Origin: Pseudoruegeria sp. SHC-113
GTDB lineage: Bacteria > Pseudomonadota > Alphaproteobacteria > Rhodobacterales > Rhodobacteraceae
Assembly: GCF_025376885.1 (NCBI RefSeq)
Contig: NZ_JAHUBR010000004.1
Span: 62,001-126,000 of the forward strand
DNA: 64,000 bases
Reading direction: 5' to 3'
In this document: one piece after another, positions 27,994 to 36,447 of the stretch
How positions within the stretch are numbered: position 1 is the stretch's first letter
Layout: each line of letters begins with the position of its first letter
Notes under the pieces: model-generated
Databases searched by the model: none
Seen by the model: the letters and a program-made list of their open reading frames with translations, nothing else
Told to the model about the DNA's origin: nothing
Program-made: the position numbers and the translations under genes

Positions 27994-29259
27994 ATGCATT
28001 TGTTGAAGAAATTGGGGCTTTTCCTGGCGGCTTTGGCGCTGAGCGCAGGAGCGTCCCTCGCCCAGACGGAGGCCACGGAAGCTACAGAAGCCACGGCGGA
28101 AGAGGCGCTCTTGAGCGGCGCGGAACTGGACACGCTCATGGCCCCGGTGGCGCTCTATCCCGATACGCTGCTGATCCAGATCCTTGTCGCGTCAACCTAT
28201 CCGCTGGATGTGGTGAAGGGCGACAGGTTCGTGCAGGCCAGCGCGCTGGAAGGCGAGGCGCTAGAAGAAGCGATTGACGCGGAAGGCTGGGATGCCAGCG
28301 TCGGCGTGCTGGCGAAAGCCTTCCCGGATGTGCTGGGCAAAATGGCGGAACATGTGGATTGGACCGAGGCCGTGGGCACTGCGATGATGGCGCAGACGGA
28401 GGACGTTCAGGCCTCCATCCAGCGGCTGCGCGATCAGGCGATCCAGACGGGCGCACTTGTCAGCACCGACGAACAAACGGTTGAGACGGTGGACGACGAG
28501 GTGGTGATCACCCCGGCCGATCCGGAAGTTGTCTATGTGCCTCAATATGATGCCAACACGGTGTATGACTCCTCTGTCGGGGATGCGCTGCTGACCGGGG
28601 CGCTCATTTTCGGCGGCGCAATCCTGATCGACGAGATCTTCGATGATGATGACGATTGGAACGACTACTGGGGCTGCCGCAACTGCGGCGGCTGGGGTGG
28701 CGGTCCGATCATCCGGGATCCGGACATCGACATTGATATCGACGGCGATGTGAACATCGGAAACGGCAATCGCCCGGATTTCGGCTGGGAGCCGGACGAC
28801 GACCGCGCACAGGAGGCGCGTGACAAGATCGCCGAGAAACGCGGCAAGGAGGGCGCGACGACGCTGCCCATCGATCGTGGCCCCAACCGCGGCGACGACC
28901 TGCGCAAGGAGCTTTCGGAAAAAGCCGGCGTGAAAGACATCACCCAGCGCGAGGGGGCCTCTGCCGAGCAGCTGCGGTCCGCTGCCGGGGCGGCTGGTGC
29001 AGGGGCTGCAGCCGGAGCCCTTGCAGGCAAGGCTGCAGGGAAGGCTCAGGGCAAGGCTCCGGGCGACATCAAGGCCCGGACGGGAGAGGGCGCTGTCTCC
29101 CGCCCGAAGGCGGCTGTGCAGAAGCCGGCCCAGATCAAGAAGCCCACACAGGTGAAGAAACCGTCTGGCGGTGCGATCAAACCGAAGGCCGGTGGGGCGA
29201 GCAAGGCGAAGGTCTCGAAGGCAAGGGGCGCAAAAAGCGCTGGCAAGAGGAGGAGATGA
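27994..29259 (+). CDS. DUF3300 domain protein, exported
   Basis: This 421-aa protein has a signal peptide (residues 1-23, FLAALALSAGASLAQ). DUF3300 spans about residues 30-200, with LDTLMAPVALYPDTLLIQIL, PADPEVVYVPQYDANTVYD and a Cys-Gly-Trp-rich patch (CRNCGGWGGG). Residues about 225-260 alternate Asp and Ile (DPDIDIDIDGDVNIG). The last 90 residues are repetitive, rich in Ala, Gly, Lys and Pro, and strongly basic. Function is not established; it may act in the envelope. It overlaps the DUF2950 gene by 4 bp (ATGA); these two families commonly pair. Confidence 0.9.
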   Translation: MHLLKKLGLFLAALALSAGASLAQTEATEATEATAEEALLSGAELDTLMAPVALYPDTLLIQILVASTYPLDVVKGDRFVQASALEGEALEEAIDAEGWDASVGVLAKAFPDVLGKMAEHVDWTEAVGTAMMAQTEDVQASIQRLRDQAIQTGALVSTDEQTVETVDDEVVITPADPEVVYVPQYDANTVYDSSVGDALLTGALIFGGAILIDEIFDDDDDWNDYWGCRNCGGWGGGPIIRDPDIDIDIDGDVNIGNGNRPDFGWEPDDDRAQEARDKIAEKRGKEGATTLPIDRGPNRGDDLRKELSEKAGVKDITQREGASAEQLRSAAGAAGAGAAAGALAGKAAGKAQGKAPGDIKARTGEGAVSRPKAAVQKPAQIKKPTQVKKPSGGAIKPKAGGASKAKVSKARGAKSAGKRRR

Positions 29260-30161
29260 CGATGCGAGGTTTTCTGACGATCTTTGCCACCGCTGCGATG
29301 CCACTCGCGGCACAGGCCGATGCCCCGCGCAGCTTTGACTCGCATGGCGCAGCGGCCGAGGCTCTCGCCTCCGCGTTGCGCTCTGGCGATGTGCAAACCG
29401 TGCTCTCTGTCTTTGGCGATGGCGCCGAGGCGTTGCTGCTTGACGTGGATGAGGCGCAGCGCGCGGAGAACTGGCAAGCGTTTCTTGACGCCTATGACGC
29501 CGAACACGCGTTCCGGCTGCAACCGGACGGGCTCGCCTTTCTCGTTGTCGGTGAGGAGGACTGGCCCTTCCCTGTGCCCATCGTGCGTCGGGTTGATGGC
29601 GGCTATCAGTTTGATCTGGACGCCGGCGCGGAGGAAATCCTGTTGCGCCGTGTCGGCGAGAACGAGTTGGCGATCATCGACACGATGCGGGCCTATGTGG
29701 ATGCGCAGGCGGAATACCGGGCGCGTGATCCCGATGGCGATGGGATCCATGCCTTCGCCAGCCATCTGATTTCAGAGGAGGGCGCGAAGGACGGGTTGTA
29801 TTGGGATGGCCCAGACAGCGTGGTGGGCGATGCTTTCGCGCGCGCCAGTGCGCAAGGGTTCCTGACCTACAATGGCGATCAGGATGCGGTGCCTTTCTCT
29901 GGCTACTTTTTCCACATGCTCTCAGGTCAGGGGGAGAGTGCCCCCGGCGGGGCGATGAGCTACGTGGTGAATGATCATCAACTCGCCGGCCACGCGCTGA
30001 TTGCCGTGCCCGCGATCTACGGCGTCACAGGGATCATGAGCTTCATGGTTTCGGAAAACGGCGCGGTGCTGGAGGCCGATCTGGGGGACGATTCCATTGA
30101 GGAGGGGCTGGCTCTGGAACTTTATGACCCCGGTGAGACATGGGTGCCGGTTGAGCCCTAA
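29256..30161 (+). CDS. DUF2950 domain protein, exported
   Basis: This 301-aa protein has a short signal peptide (FLTIFATAAMPLAAQA). The mature part carries the DUF2950 pattern: a helical N-terminal half (FDSHGAAAEALASALRSGD), EDWPFPVPIVRR, EYRARDPDGDGIHAFA and FHMLSGQG. It is translationally coupled to the DUF3300 gene and the pair ends in a strong terminator, so it is a two-gene operon. Molecular role is unknown. Confidence 0.9.
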   Translation: MTMRGFLTIFATAAMPLAAQADAPRSFDSHGAAAEALASALRSGDVQTVLSVFGDGAEALLLDVDEAQRAENWQAFLDAYDAEHAFRLQPDGLAFLVVGEEDWPFPVPIVRRVDGGYQFDLDAGAEEILLRRVGENELAIIDTMRAYVDAQAEYRARDPDGDGIHAFASHLISEEGAKDGLYWDGPDSVVGDAFARASAQGFLTYNGDQDAVPFSGYFFHMLSGQGESAPGGAMSYVVNDHQLAGHALIAVPAIYGVTGIMSFMVSENGAVLEADLGDDSIEEGLALELYDPGETWVPVEP

Positions 30162-30186
30162 GCCGCGGAAGATCCCGGCAAAAACG

Positions 30187-30216
30187 AAAACCCCGGCCTT
30201 TGGGCCGGGGTTTTTT
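30187..30216. terminator. Bidirectional intrinsic terminator
   Basis: CCCCGGCC and its complement form a stem with a 4-nt loop, bounded by AAAA on the left and TTTTTT on the right. It serves the DUF2950 gene (+) and probably the convergent mipZ (-). Confidence 0.9.
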
Positions 30217-30237
30217 CTAAGCGCCTTTGAGGATGCT

Positions 30238-31047
30238 TCAGAAATCCACGGTGACGCCGGGCAGGTTCAGCTCTTTCATCAGGTCGCGCACTTCCTGACG
30301 GGCGGCGACGTTGGAGATGTTGAGCTGCTGCACGCCGATGTCGCGCAGATCGAGAAGCGTGAGGCCGCGCGGGAAGAGCTCGCGGAAGATCACCCGCTCG
30401 CCAAAGCCCGAAGCCACGCGGAAGCCGATCCGCTTGGAGAGGTTCTCCAGCGCTTCGCCCACTTTCTTCTTGTTGTGCATCTGCTGGGCCGCGAGCCGGT
30501 TGCGCACCACGATCCAGTCGATCGGCGGCAGCCCGGCCTGCGCGCGCAGCTGGCGCGCGTTCCACACCATCTCGGAATAGACGGACGGCCCGAGGATCTT
30601 GTTGCTGTCCGGATCGACCTTCGCCAGCAGGTCGAAATCGATGAAACTGTCGTTCATCGGGGTGACGAGCGTGTCGGCGAGCGAATGGGCCACCTGAGAA
30701 AGCCGGGTGTGCGAGCCTGGGCAGTCGATCAGGATGAAATCGCTGCCCGGTTCCAGCGCGGCGACGGCGGCAGAAAGGCGGTGATCGTAGATGTTTTCAC
30801 CCGGCGCGAGGCTGTCGCGGTCCACTTCCGGCAGATCGGCGTATTCCGGTGTGGCCAGATCCAGCCCGTGCTTGGCGGCATAGGCGCGGCGGTTCTCGAC
30901 AAAGCTGCCGAAGCTGCGCTGGCGCAGGTCGAGATCGAGCACGCCAACGAAATGCCCCATCCGGCACAGCGCGGTTGCAATATGCATGGAGGTCGTGGAT
31001 TTGCCCGACCCGCCCTTTTCGTTGCCGACGACGATGATATGCGCCAC
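30238..31047 (-). CDS. mipZ: Division-plane positioning ATPase MipZ (ParA/MinD family)
   Basis: This 269-aa P-loop ATPase has the deviant Walker A NEKGGSGKSTTSMH (about residues 8-21), Walker B FILIDCPGSH, and a long MipZ-type C-terminus (RDLMKELNLPG). In Caulobacter, MipZ forms a gradient from ParB at the pole and inhibits FtsZ assembly, placing the division site. The start is GTG at 31047. It stands alone, away from parAB, as is usual for mipZ. Confidence 0.9.
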   Translation of the reverse strand: MAHIIVVGNEKGGSGKSTTSMHIATALCRMGHFVGVLDLDLRQRSFGSFVENRRAYAAKHGLDLATPEYADLPEVDRDSLAPGENIYDHRLSAAVAALEPGSDFILIDCPGSHTRLSQVAHSLADTLVTPMNDSFIDFDLLAKVDPDSNKILGPSVYSEMVWNARQLRAQAGLPPIDWIVVRNRLAAQQMHNKKKVGEALENLSKRIGFRVASGFGERVIFRELFPRGLTLLDLRDIGVQQLNISNVAARQEVRDLMKELNLPGVTVDF

Positions 31048-31238
31048 GTCTGTCCCCTTTAATCCTTGGCCAATGCCGCTCTAGGCATCGGCATCGCCAC
31101 TATATGTTGCGCGATGAGCGGTGAAAAGCACGATAGGCAAGAAGGATGCCGAAATGTGGCTCTAACGCCCGCCTTTGGCGCTCCGGCCCCGCAGATGGCG
31201 CAGCATTGCGGCCCAATTCGGGGCCTGATTGGGGCGGA

Positions 31239-31730
31239 TCAGAGGTGTTTTTCCATGCGCAGGCGGCGGGCGAAGCCGTCCGGGTCGGCAAGATAGCCTG
31301 CCTCCTGCCAGCCGTGGGCGGCATAGAAGGCGCTGGCAGCGGTGTTCCCGGCGTGGATTTCCAGCCGCGCGGTGGCGTGGCCGGCCTGCGCGATGGCGGT
31401 TTCCGCCGCGCCCAGAAGCGCGGCCCCGAGGCCCCTGCGCTGGGCAGGCGGATCCACGATCAACAAGTGCAGCAGATCGTCGAGCACCACTGAGAAGCCT
31501 GTTGCGGCACCGCCTGTGACGGCCACCATGGCGTGGCCCATGCCGCGCGCGATCTCGCGGTCCGCCGCGCCGGACTCAAGGTAGTAATCCACCGCCTTGT
31601 CGCCGAGAAAGCCGCGATAGCCCGCGTCCATCGCGCGGCAGGCAATGGCTTGCAGGGCGGCGGCCTCTTCCGGGAGCGCAGCGCGGATTGTCACGTCGGT
31701 TGTGGCTTGGGCGGATTGATCTGCAGACAT
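31239..31730 (-). CDS. GNAT-family N-acetyltransferase
   Basis: This 163-aa GNAT protein has the acetyl-CoA pyrophosphate loop in DPPAQRRGLGAALLGAAE (the R/Q-x-x-G-x-G/A motif, about residues 94-111) and a C-terminal AASAFYAAHGWQEAGYL. The substrate cannot be inferred. It is a single-gene unit between mipZ and a small hypothetical gene. Confidence 0.85.
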   Translation of the reverse strand: MSADQSAQATTDVTIRAALPEEAAALQAIACRAMDAGYRGFLGDKAVDYYLESGAADREIARGMGHAMVAVTGGAATGFSVVLDDLLHLLIVDPPAQRRGLGAALLGAAETAIAQAGHATARLEIHAGNTAASAFYAAHGWQEAGYLADPDGFARRLRMEKHL

Positions 31731-31794
31731 AGGGCCTCCGTTGTGGTGTTATCCTAGGGGAAAGCCGCGCAATCACCAACTGGAAGGATGACCC

Positions 31795-32106
31795 ATGATC
31801 GACCCGACGCAGTGGGATATGGCGGGCAGCTTGCCCGAAGGGCTCTCGCCGCCGCTGCAGGCGCTGTGGTGGCTGCGCAAGGGCGGCTTTGCCGTGGGGC
31901 CGGAGTGGGAGCGCGCCCACGCGATCTGCCAGAGCCACGAGGGCGACCCGGCCCATGATCTGGCCCATGCGGTGGCGCATCTGGTGGAAGGCGATCTGTT
32001 CAACGCCGATTACTGGTTCCGCCGCGCCGGCCACGCGCGCCGGTCCGATCGGGCGGAGGCCGAATGGGACTGGGTGGCCGCGGAACTGGCGGCACAGGCC
32101 AGCTAG
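31795..32106 (+). CDS. Conserved hypothetical small protein
   Basis: This 103-aa soluble, Trp- and His-rich protein (LWWLRKGGFAVGPEWERAH, PAHDLAHAVAHLVEGD, ADYWFRRAGH) has a good ribosome site (AAGGA, 8 nt before ATG). I do not recognise a named family. Its TAG stop lies inside CTAG, the same four bases that provide the TAG stop of the convergent lrp gene. Confidence 0.7.
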   Translation: MIDPTQWDMAGSLPEGLSPPLQALWWLRKGGFAVGPEWERAHAICQSHEGDPAHDLAHAVAHLVEGDLFNADYWFRRAGHARRSDRAEAEWDWVAAELAAQAS

Positions 32107-32576
32107 CCGACGAAGGCGCTCTGATCCAGCGCTTCCTTGACCACTTCCATCACCGCGAAAGAATTCGTCTGCAGCACGCCGGGCAGCAGATTGATCTTGT
32201 CGCCCAGCACGCTGCGGAAGTGCCCCATGTCGCGGGTGCGCACGGTGAGCAGGTAGTCAAATGAGCCCGCGATCATCACGCAGCTTTCGATCTCGGGGAT
32301 GTTCTTCACCGCGCGGTTGAAGGCATTGAGCGAGCCGTCCCCGGTGGCCGAGAGCGAAACCTGCACCACCGTCAGATGCCCGTGGCCCAATTGCTCCAGA
32401 TCCAGCAGCGCCGCGTAGCCCCGGATGTGGCCGCTCTTTTCCAGCCGCCGGACGCGTTCGGAGCAGGGCGTATTGGTGAGGTTGACGCGCTGGGCGAGTT
32501 CCACGATGGAGAGCCGTCCGTTCTCGGAAAGCGCCCGCAGGATGCTGCGATCAATTTTGTCTAGATCTCTTCCCAT
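32103..32576 (-). CDS. Lrp/AsnC-family transcriptional regulator
   Basis: This 157-aa protein has an N-terminal AsnC-type HTH (RLSIVELAQRVNLTNTPCSERVRRLEKSG, quoted in two parts as RLSIVELAQRVNL and TNTPCSERVRRLEKSG) and a C-terminal RAM effector domain (residues about 70-150). Members sense amino acids. It is divergent from uspA and an alanine/glycine symporter across 196 bp that contain AT-rich inverted repeats, so it probably controls them and itself. Confidence 0.93.
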   Translation of the reverse strand: MGRDLDKIDRSILRALSENGRLSIVELAQRVNLTNTPCSERVRRLEKSGHIRGYAALLDLEQLGHGHLTVVQVSLSATGDGSLNAFNRAVKNIPEIESCVMIAGSFDYLLTVRTRDMGHFRSVLGDKINLLPGVLQTNSFAVMEVVKEALDQSAFVG

Positions 32577-32581
32577 TAGGC

Positions 32582-32627
32582 TTTTTCCCTGAAAAATTGC
32601 GCCATTTCCCGAATTTTTACCGAAAAT
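32582..32627. promoter_or_regulatory. AT-rich inverted repeats, candidate Lrp operators
   Basis: TTTTTC-CCT-GAAAAA (32582-32596) and ATTTT-TACCG-AAAAT (32613-32627) are inverted repeats whose starts are 31 bp apart, about three helical turns. They lie just upstream of lrp in a markedly AT-rich stretch. Lrp-type proteins bind such A/T-flanked palindromes; the assignment is inference. Confidence 0.45.
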
Positions 32628-32772
32628 ACCACCATTTTAGCGCCCTTACCTAGGGAAAATCACTGATAGTTTCCTTTACGGGAAGGCAACACCCGAATGC
32701 GGTGCATGGGCCACGATTACAGGGGGTGGCCCCTGAACCGCGCTATCTGGACCAAGATAAGAGGGACAAGAA

Positions 32773-33207
32773 ATGACAGTAAAACTGGTCGTCGGCCTCG
32801 ATGGCACGGCGGATGGAGAGCGTGAGCTTTCCTTCGCCCGCGATCTGGCCTCGAAACTGGAGGGCTGCGAGTTGATCGTGGCTTTCGTGATCGAATGGTC
32901 GCCGTTCTCCTTCCAGACACCGGAGGAAAACGCGCAGCGGCACAAGCGCCGTGAGGAGGAAATCAAGATCGCGCGGGAACGTGTGGTGGATCCGGCCGTG
33001 GCCTCGCTGACAGCAGCGGGCTTCGCGGCAACGGGGGTGGTGCGCCATGGCGATGTGGCCGAGGTGCTGAACGCCATCGCCGTGGACAAGGGCGCCACCC
33101 AGATCATCGTGGGCCGGGCCTCTGCCCGCAGCCTTGCCACCCGCGTGTTCGGGAGTGCCACGCAGAAGCTCGTGATGCTGGCCGACGTGCCGGTCACCGT
33201 GGTCTGA
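32773..33207 (+). CDS. Universal stress protein (UspA family)
   Basis: This 144-aa single-domain UspA-fold protein has KLVVGLDGTADGE at the N-terminus and the nucleotide-binding GRASARSLATRVFGSATQKL (G-2x-G-9x-G-S/T type) near the C-terminus, ending VPVTVV. The ATP-binding glycines are only partly kept. It is 8 bp upstream of the symporter gene, so it may modulate the transporter as some transporter-linked Usps do. Confidence 0.9.
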   Translation: MTVKLVVGLDGTADGERELSFARDLASKLEGCELIVAFVIEWSPFSFQTPEENAQRHKRREEEIKIARERVVDPAVASLTAAGFAATGVVRHGDVAEVLNAIAVDKGATQIIVGRASARSLATRVFGSATQKLVMLADVPVTVV

Positions 33208-33215
33208 GGGAGGGA

Positions 33216-34760
33216 ATGACCATGCAGAAATACCTGATCCCCGCCGCGGCGGGCAGCCTGTTTGCGGCCCCGCTGGCCGCGCAGGAGGCAATGAGCCTCG
33301 ATGCCAAGGTCAACGCGGCCTTCGCCGCCGCCACCGGGCCCTTCGTGAGCCTGATCTTCGCCCCCATTCCGGGCACGAGCTTTCCGTGGATCGTGATGTG
33401 GCTGGTGATTGCGGCTTCCGTGTTCACGCTCTACTTCGGCTTCGTGCAGTTCCGCTACTTCCGCCACTCGGTGCAACTGGTGAAGGGCGATTATGCCGAC
33501 CCGAACGATGCCGGTGAAGTGAGCCACTTCCAGGCGCTCGCCACCGCACTTTCGGGCACTGTCGGCCTTGGCAACATCGCCGGCGTGGCCGTGGCCGTGG
33601 GCATCGGCGGCCCGGGCGCGACCTTCTGGATGATCCTCGCGGGCCTTCTGGGCATGGCGTCGAAATTCACCGAATGTACGCTCGGCGTGAAATACCGCAA
33701 TGAATACCCCGACGGTTCCGTCTCCGGTGGCCCGATGTACTACATCTCCAAGGGCTTCAAGGAGCAGGGCCTGCCGGGCGGCAAGATCCTTGCGGTGCTG
33801 TTCTCGATTTTCTGTATCCTCGGCGCGCTTGGCGGCGGCAACATGTTCCAGGCCAACCAGGCCCACGCGCAGATCTCCGGCATTGTCGGCGATTATCCGG
33901 GCTGGATCACGGGGCTTGTCTTCGCGGCCATCGTCTTTGCGGTGATCGTGGGCGGGATCAAATCCATCGCCAAGGTGACGGAAAAGGTCGTGCCCTTCAT
34001 GGGCATCCTCTATGTCGGTGCGGCGCTGATCATCCTGATCGTGAACTACGACAAGATCGGCTGGGCCTTCGGCCAGATCTTTGCAGGGGCCTTCACCGGA
34101 CTCGGCGTGGCCGGCGGCATGGTCGGTGCGCTGATCCAGGGCTTCAAGCGGGCGGCCTTCTCCAACGAGGCCGGCGTGGGCTCTGCCGCCATCGCCCACT
34201 CAGCGGTGCGTACCAACGAGCCGATCACCGAAGGCTTCGTTTCCCTGCTGGAGCCGCTGATCGACACCGTGATCATCTGCACCATGACAGCCCTCGTGAT
34301 CACGATCTCGGGGCAGTTGATGATGGATGCGGAAACCGGGCGCTTCCTGCTCGACGGGGGGCATATCGCCACCGTGGACGGCAACACCGGCGTCGCGCTC
34401 ACCTCGGCAGCCTTCGGGGCCTCCATCGGCTGGTTCCCCTATGTGCTGGCCGTGGCCGTGGTGCTCTTTGCCTTCTCGACGATGATCTCCTGGTCCTACT
34501 ACGGCCTCAAGGCCTGGACCTACCTTTTCGGCGAAGGCAAGACGACGGAGCTGATCTTCAAGTTGATCTTCTGCGTCTTCGTGGTGATCGGCGCAGCCGC
34601 AAGCCTTGGCCCGGTGATCGACTTCTCCGACGCGGCGATCTTCGCCATGGCGGTGGTCAACATCATCGCGCTCTACTTCCTGATGAAGGTGGTGCGGGCC
34701 GAGCTTGGTTCTTATACGGCGCGGCTGAAGAGCGGGGAAATCCGCAAGTTCGCTAAGTAG
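33216..34760 (+). CDS. Alanine/glycine:cation symporter (AGCS family)
   Basis: This 514-aa protein has about 11 helices after an extra N-terminal hydrophobic segment (IPAAAGSLFAAPLAAQ) that looks like a cleavable signal, a feature of some AGCS members. Family signatures are TALSGTVGLGNIAGVAVAVG, with the sodium and substrate-binding region, PGATFWMILAGLLGMASKFTE and GFKRAAFSNEAGVGSAAIAH. It imports alanine and/or glycine with Na+. It shares a unit with the upstream Usp gene and ends in two hairpins with a T-run. Lrp lies divergent. Confidence 0.94.
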   Translation: MTMQKYLIPAAAGSLFAAPLAAQEAMSLDAKVNAAFAAATGPFVSLIFAPIPGTSFPWIVMWLVIAASVFTLYFGFVQFRYFRHSVQLVKGDYADPNDAGEVSHFQALATALSGTVGLGNIAGVAVAVGIGGPGATFWMILAGLLGMASKFTECTLGVKYRNEYPDGSVSGGPMYYISKGFKEQGLPGGKILAVLFSIFCILGALGGGNMFQANQAHAQISGIVGDYPGWITGLVFAAIVFAVIVGGIKSIAKVTEKVVPFMGILYVGAALIILIVNYDKIGWAFGQIFAGAFTGLGVAGGMVGALIQGFKRAAFSNEAGVGSAAIAHSAVRTNEPITEGFVSLLEPLIDTVIICTMTALVITISGQLMMDAETGRFLLDGGHIATVDGNTGVALTSAAFGASIGWFPYVLAVAVVLFAFSTMISWSYYGLKAWTYLFGEGKTTELIFKLIFCVFVVIGAAASLGPVIDFSDAAIFAMAVVNIIALYFLMKVVRAELGSYTARLKSGEIRKFAK

Positions 34761-34776
34761 TATCGCCAATGAAAAC

Positions 34777-34847
34777 CCCTGCCGCGTAGCGCGCGGCAGG
34801 GCTAAAAAGGGGGCGCACCGGGTCATATGGCCGGGTGCGCCTTTTTT
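34777..34847 (+). terminator. Tandem hairpin terminator of the symporter gene
   Basis: The first stem CCCTGCCGCG with its complement (34777-34801) is followed by a second stem GGCGCACC/GGTGCGCC (34812-34841) that runs into TTTTTT. Confidence 0.85.
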
Positions 34848-34908
34848 GCGAGACGAACGCCTTTCCCGGTGGCACCATACCCCACGGCAGCCAACAGGGA
34901 GAAGCGCC

Positions 34909-35313
34909 ATGGGCTATGACAGGCAACTCGTGTCCAACGGGAATCCGATGGAGGAAATCGTCGGCTTCAGCCGCGCGGTGAAAGTGGGCCCTTACATTGC
35001 GGTGGGCGGCACCGCGCCGGTGGATGCGGAGGGCAAAACAGTAGGGGTGGGAGACGTTTTCGCCCAGACAACGCGCTGTTTCGAGATCATCGAGGCCGCG
35101 CTCGCGCAGGCCGGGGCCGGGCTGGGGGACATCGTGCGCACGCGGGTGATCCTCACCGACATCGACAACTGGAAGCCCGCCATCGAGGCGCGCAAGGCCT
35201 ACTGCCGGGAGGCGCGGCCCGTGGATACGATCATGGCAATCACCCGCTTCGTGAACCCGGAATGGCTGGTGGAGATCGAGGTGGATGCTGTGATTGGTGG
35301 CTGGGAGGGCTGA
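34909..35313 (+). CDS. Rid-family (YjgF/RidA-like) protein
   Basis: This 134-aa protein of the Rid fold has FSRAVKVGPYIAVGGTAPVD and the C-terminal EIEVDAVIGG. Rid proteins hydrolyse reactive enamine/imine intermediates. The Arg equivalent to RidA Arg105 is in MAITRFVNPEWLVEIE, supporting deaminase activity, although this group (GxGG rather than QIP) differs from archetypal RidA. The ATG at 34909 has AGGGAGAAG upstream. It is a single-gene unit. Confidence 0.88.
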   Translation: MGYDRQLVSNGNPMEEIVGFSRAVKVGPYIAVGGTAPVDAEGKTVGVGDVFAQTTRCFEIIEAALAQAGAGLGDIVRTRVILTDIDNWKPAIEARKAYCREARPVDTIMAITRFVNPEWLVEIEVDAVIGGWEG

Positions 35314-35382
35314 GCGCCTCAGGGAAAACCAGAAACGAACCCCGAGGTTTTTGCCCGGCGCCACGCCAGTGGTGGAGTGCAA

Positions 35383-35433
35383 GCGTCCGCACGGGTGGGC
35401 GCGGAACGCGCCCGCCATGGGGCGGGCGGACGC
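35383..35433. repeat. Nested inverted repeats upstream of the rpmE terminator
   Basis: Outer arms GCGTCCGC (35383-35390) and GCGGACGC (35426-35433) enclose GGGCGCG-GAA-CGCGCCC (35397-35413), which is partly exclusive with CGCCCGCC-ATG-GGGCGGGCG to its right. It could be a structured RNA or a transcription barrier between ridA-like (+) and rpmE (-); no promoter was seen. Confidence 0.4.
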
Positions 35434-35495
35434 GTCGCCACCGCTTACGCGGCGGCGGAAAAAGTGCAGGGGCCTTGAGGCTTTGTATCCACCAA

Positions 35496-35528
35496 AGAAA
35501 AACGCCGCCCCGGTGAGGGCGGCGTTTT
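35496..35528 (-). terminator. Intrinsic terminator of rpmE
   Basis: The stem AACGCCGCCC/GGGCGGCGTT, with a 6-nt loop, is followed on the minus strand by TTTTTCTTT, 24 bp after the rpmE stop. It ends the ribosomal/tRNA-methylase operon. Confidence 0.88.
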
Positions 35529-35551
35529 CCGTAAATCCGAAGGGGCAGGGC

Positions 35552-35773
35552 TTAGAAGCCGAGGCCTTCGTATTTCTTCTTGAACTTGGACACGCGGCCG
35601 CCGGTGTCCATCAGTTTGGAGGTGCCGCCGGTCCAGGCCGGGTGCACGGAAGGATCGATGTCCAGCGCGATCTGGTCGCCTTCCTTGCCCCAGGTGGAGC
35701 GCATCTGGATGACGGAGCCGTCGGTCAGCTTGACGTCGATGAAGTGGTAATCGGGGTGCAGATCTTTTTTCAT
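35552..35773 (-). CDS. rpmE: 50S ribosomal protein L31
   Basis: This 73-aa protein starts [19 protein letters not shown] and contains VHPAWTG and [15 protein letters not shown], typical of bacterial L31. It has no CxxC zinc motif, so it is the zinc-independent form. It follows rplS by 11 bp. Confidence 0.96.
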   Translation of the reverse strand: MKKDLHPDYHFIDVKLTDGSVIQMRSTWGKEGDQIALDIDPSVHPAWTGGTSKLMDTGGRVSKFKKKYEGLGF

Positions 35774-35784
35774 GACCTGTGTCC

Positions 35785-36177
35785 TTACGCGTCTGCGCCG
35801 GTGGCCGCAGCCTTCGGCTTGTAGTTGGTGACTTCTGCGATACGGGCGGATTTGCCGCGACGGGAGCGCAGGTAGTACAGCTTGGCGCGGCGCACTTTAC
35901 CACGACGCACAACTTCGATGCTGTCGATGTTGGTGGAGTAGAGCGGGAACACACGTTCCACGCCTTCGCCGAAGGAAATCTTGCGGACGGTGAAGGAACC
36001 GGCGATGCCGGAGCCGTTCTTGCGGGAAATGCAGACGCCTTCGTACATCTGCACACGGGTGCGGGAACCTTCCGTCACCTTGAAGCCGACGCGCACGGTG
36101 TCACCGGCTTTGAAATCGGGAATGGATTTCCCGAGGGAGGCGATTTGTTCCGCCTCGAGCTGTGCGATCAGATCCAT
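35785..36177 (-). CDS. rplS: 50S ribosomal protein L19
   Basis: L19 (130 aa) sits at the 30S-50S interface. It shows [29 protein letters not shown], here quoted as [13 protein letters not shown] and [16 protein letters not shown], then [20 protein letters not shown], and [20 protein letters not shown]. There are 270 bp between trmD and rplS that hold no recognisable gene and may contain an extra promoter for rplS-rpmE. Confidence 0.97.
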   Translation of the reverse strand: MDLIAQLEAEQIASLGKSIPDFKAGDTVRVGFKVTEGSRTRVQMYEGVCISRKNGSGIAGSFTVRKISFGEGVERVFPLYSTNIDSIEVVRRGKVRRAKLYYLRSRRGKSARIAEVTNYKPKAAATGADA

Positions 36178-36447
36178 CTGACCTTCTCCATATCTGCTCG
36201 TGGTTTTTCCACGAAGTTGGTGCCGCCTCAGAGCTCTGTATCTTCACCGGGTCCGCTTTCGCGCCCGCCAGAGGTAAGTCTGCGTTTCTTTGGTGCCTCG
36301 CTGTGGCTGCCTCGCCCGGCTGAAGAAAGCGGGTGTGCTATGCACAACGAGCCCGGACGACTCATGCGAGCCCCGGACGGGCGGTGTTTAGGGCAGGTTG
36401 GCCTTGGGTGCAAGGGGTTTGCGGGCAAAGCTGGGGCTGCTGCGGCC

